A DNA stretch of 64,000 nucleotides. It comes from Streptomyces canus. Its GTDB lineage: Bacteria; Actinomycetota; Actinomycetes; Streptomycetales; Streptomycetaceae. The notes under the pieces were generated by a model, which worked only from the letters and a program-made list of their open reading frames with translations, searched no databases and had not been told where the DNA came from. The position numbers and the translations under genes were made by a program. Shown here one piece after another: positions 63,787 through 64,000 of the stretch; the first letter of the stretch is position 1, and every line of letters begins with the position of its first letter. Location of the stretch: assembly GCF_030815415.1 (NCBI RefSeq), contig NZ_JAUSWW010000001.1, positions 5,394,001 through 5,458,000 of the forward strand, written 5' to 3'.

Positions 63787-64000
63787 CTAGCCGAAGCGGC
63801 CCGAGATGTAGTCCTCCGTGGCCTGGACCGACGGGTTGGAGAAGATGCGCTCCGTGTCGTCGATCTCGATCAGCTTGCCGGGCTGGCCGACCGCCGCGAG
63901 GTTGAAGAACGCCGTGCGGTCCGAGACACGGGCGGCCTGCTGCATGTTGTGCGTCACGATGACGATCGTGAAGCGCTCCTTCAGCTCGCCGATCAGGTCC
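63787..64000 (-). CDS. pstB: Phosphate ABC transporter ATP-binding protein PstB (3' end)
   Basis: The last 71 codons are in the window; the gene continues beyond 64000. The reverse-strand translation has the H-loop FTIVIVTHNMQQAARVSD and then FFNLAAVGQPGKLIE and TEDYISGRFG, the characteristic PstB C-terminus. It energises the high-affinity PstSCAB phosphate importer. Its convergent neighbour is the small secreted protein, with a shared terminator between. Confidence 0.95.
   Translation of the reverse strand, partial: DLIGELKERFTIVIVTHNMQQAARVSDRTAFFNLAAVGQPGKLIEIDDTERIFSNPSVQATEDYISGRFG

Overview
The window is chromosomal DNA of a Streptomyces-type actinomycete. The evidence is the very high GC content with strong third-position G/C, many GTG and TTG starts with purine-rich ribosome binding sites, a complete 16S-23S-5S operon with no tRNA in its spacers and an actinobacterial 16S, and gene families typical of the genus (SARP, S53 and S1 secreted proteases, SpoIIE-type phosphatases, LuxR two-component pairs). 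The order trmB / HTH-TPR regulator / asparagine-synthase-like / SARP / ECF sigma / atrA-type TetR / NADH dehydrogenase ... csoR / DUF47 / pit / pstB matches, from memory, the core-chromosome segment around SCO4110-SCO4139 of S. coelicolor. It is therefore mostly core genome with small accessory insertions.

Layout. 1-8.1 kb: an exported degenerate M15-domain protein, a membrane-anchored Mrr-like nuclease, a two-component system beside an MMPL transporter remnant, a riboflavin-pathway island (ribA, MarR regulator, RibD-like fusion with reversed domain order) and an alginate-lyase-like lipoprotein. 8.1-10.5 kb: initiator tRNA, a decayed SpoIIE phosphatase, and a c-di-AMP riboswitch controlling an M23 wall peptidase. 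10.5-15.5 kb: aldo/keto reductase, PrsW-like protease, trmB, L-2-hydroxyglutarate oxidase and a MITE. 15.5-31.9 kb: a dense block of developmental and metabolic regulators (HTH-TPR protein, catalytically eroded asparagine-synthase homologue, 1111-residue SARP, membrane-tethered ECF sigma factor with a sugar-binding-like tail, AtrA-type TetR), NADH dehydrogenase, PAS-SpoIIE-ATPase, and an MFS/MarR pair.

31.9-37.8 kb is one rRNA operon with its leader promoters, antitermination-like boxes, 23S processing stem and a terminator shared with the convergent LuxR two-component pair (37.8-39.7 kb). 40.3-47.4 kb is a tightly coupled six-gene operon resembling the core of a type IV secretion machine (small double-TM, VirB8-like, VirB6/TrbL-like, VirB4 split into two genes, VirD4-like without an intact P-loop). 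It has no relaxase and no mobile-element signature.

47.7-64 kb: two tandem S53 proteases under the same palindromic element, a TetR/SDR divergent pair with an 18-bp triple iteron, an atypical SDR next to a zinc-finger ECF sigma factor, wall enzymes (S1 protease, SLT-NlpC/P60, PAP2 phosphatase), a berberine-bridge-like flavoprotein, a repeat-rich gap, a lipoprotein, CsoR with its operator, the low-affinity phosphate transporter Pit with its accessory protein, a small secreted protein, and the 3' end of pstB. The most interesting items are the reversed-domain RibD island with its repeated operator, the relaxase-less T4SS-like operon, the tethered ECF sigma factor, and several proteins whose catalytic motifs have been selectively lost.
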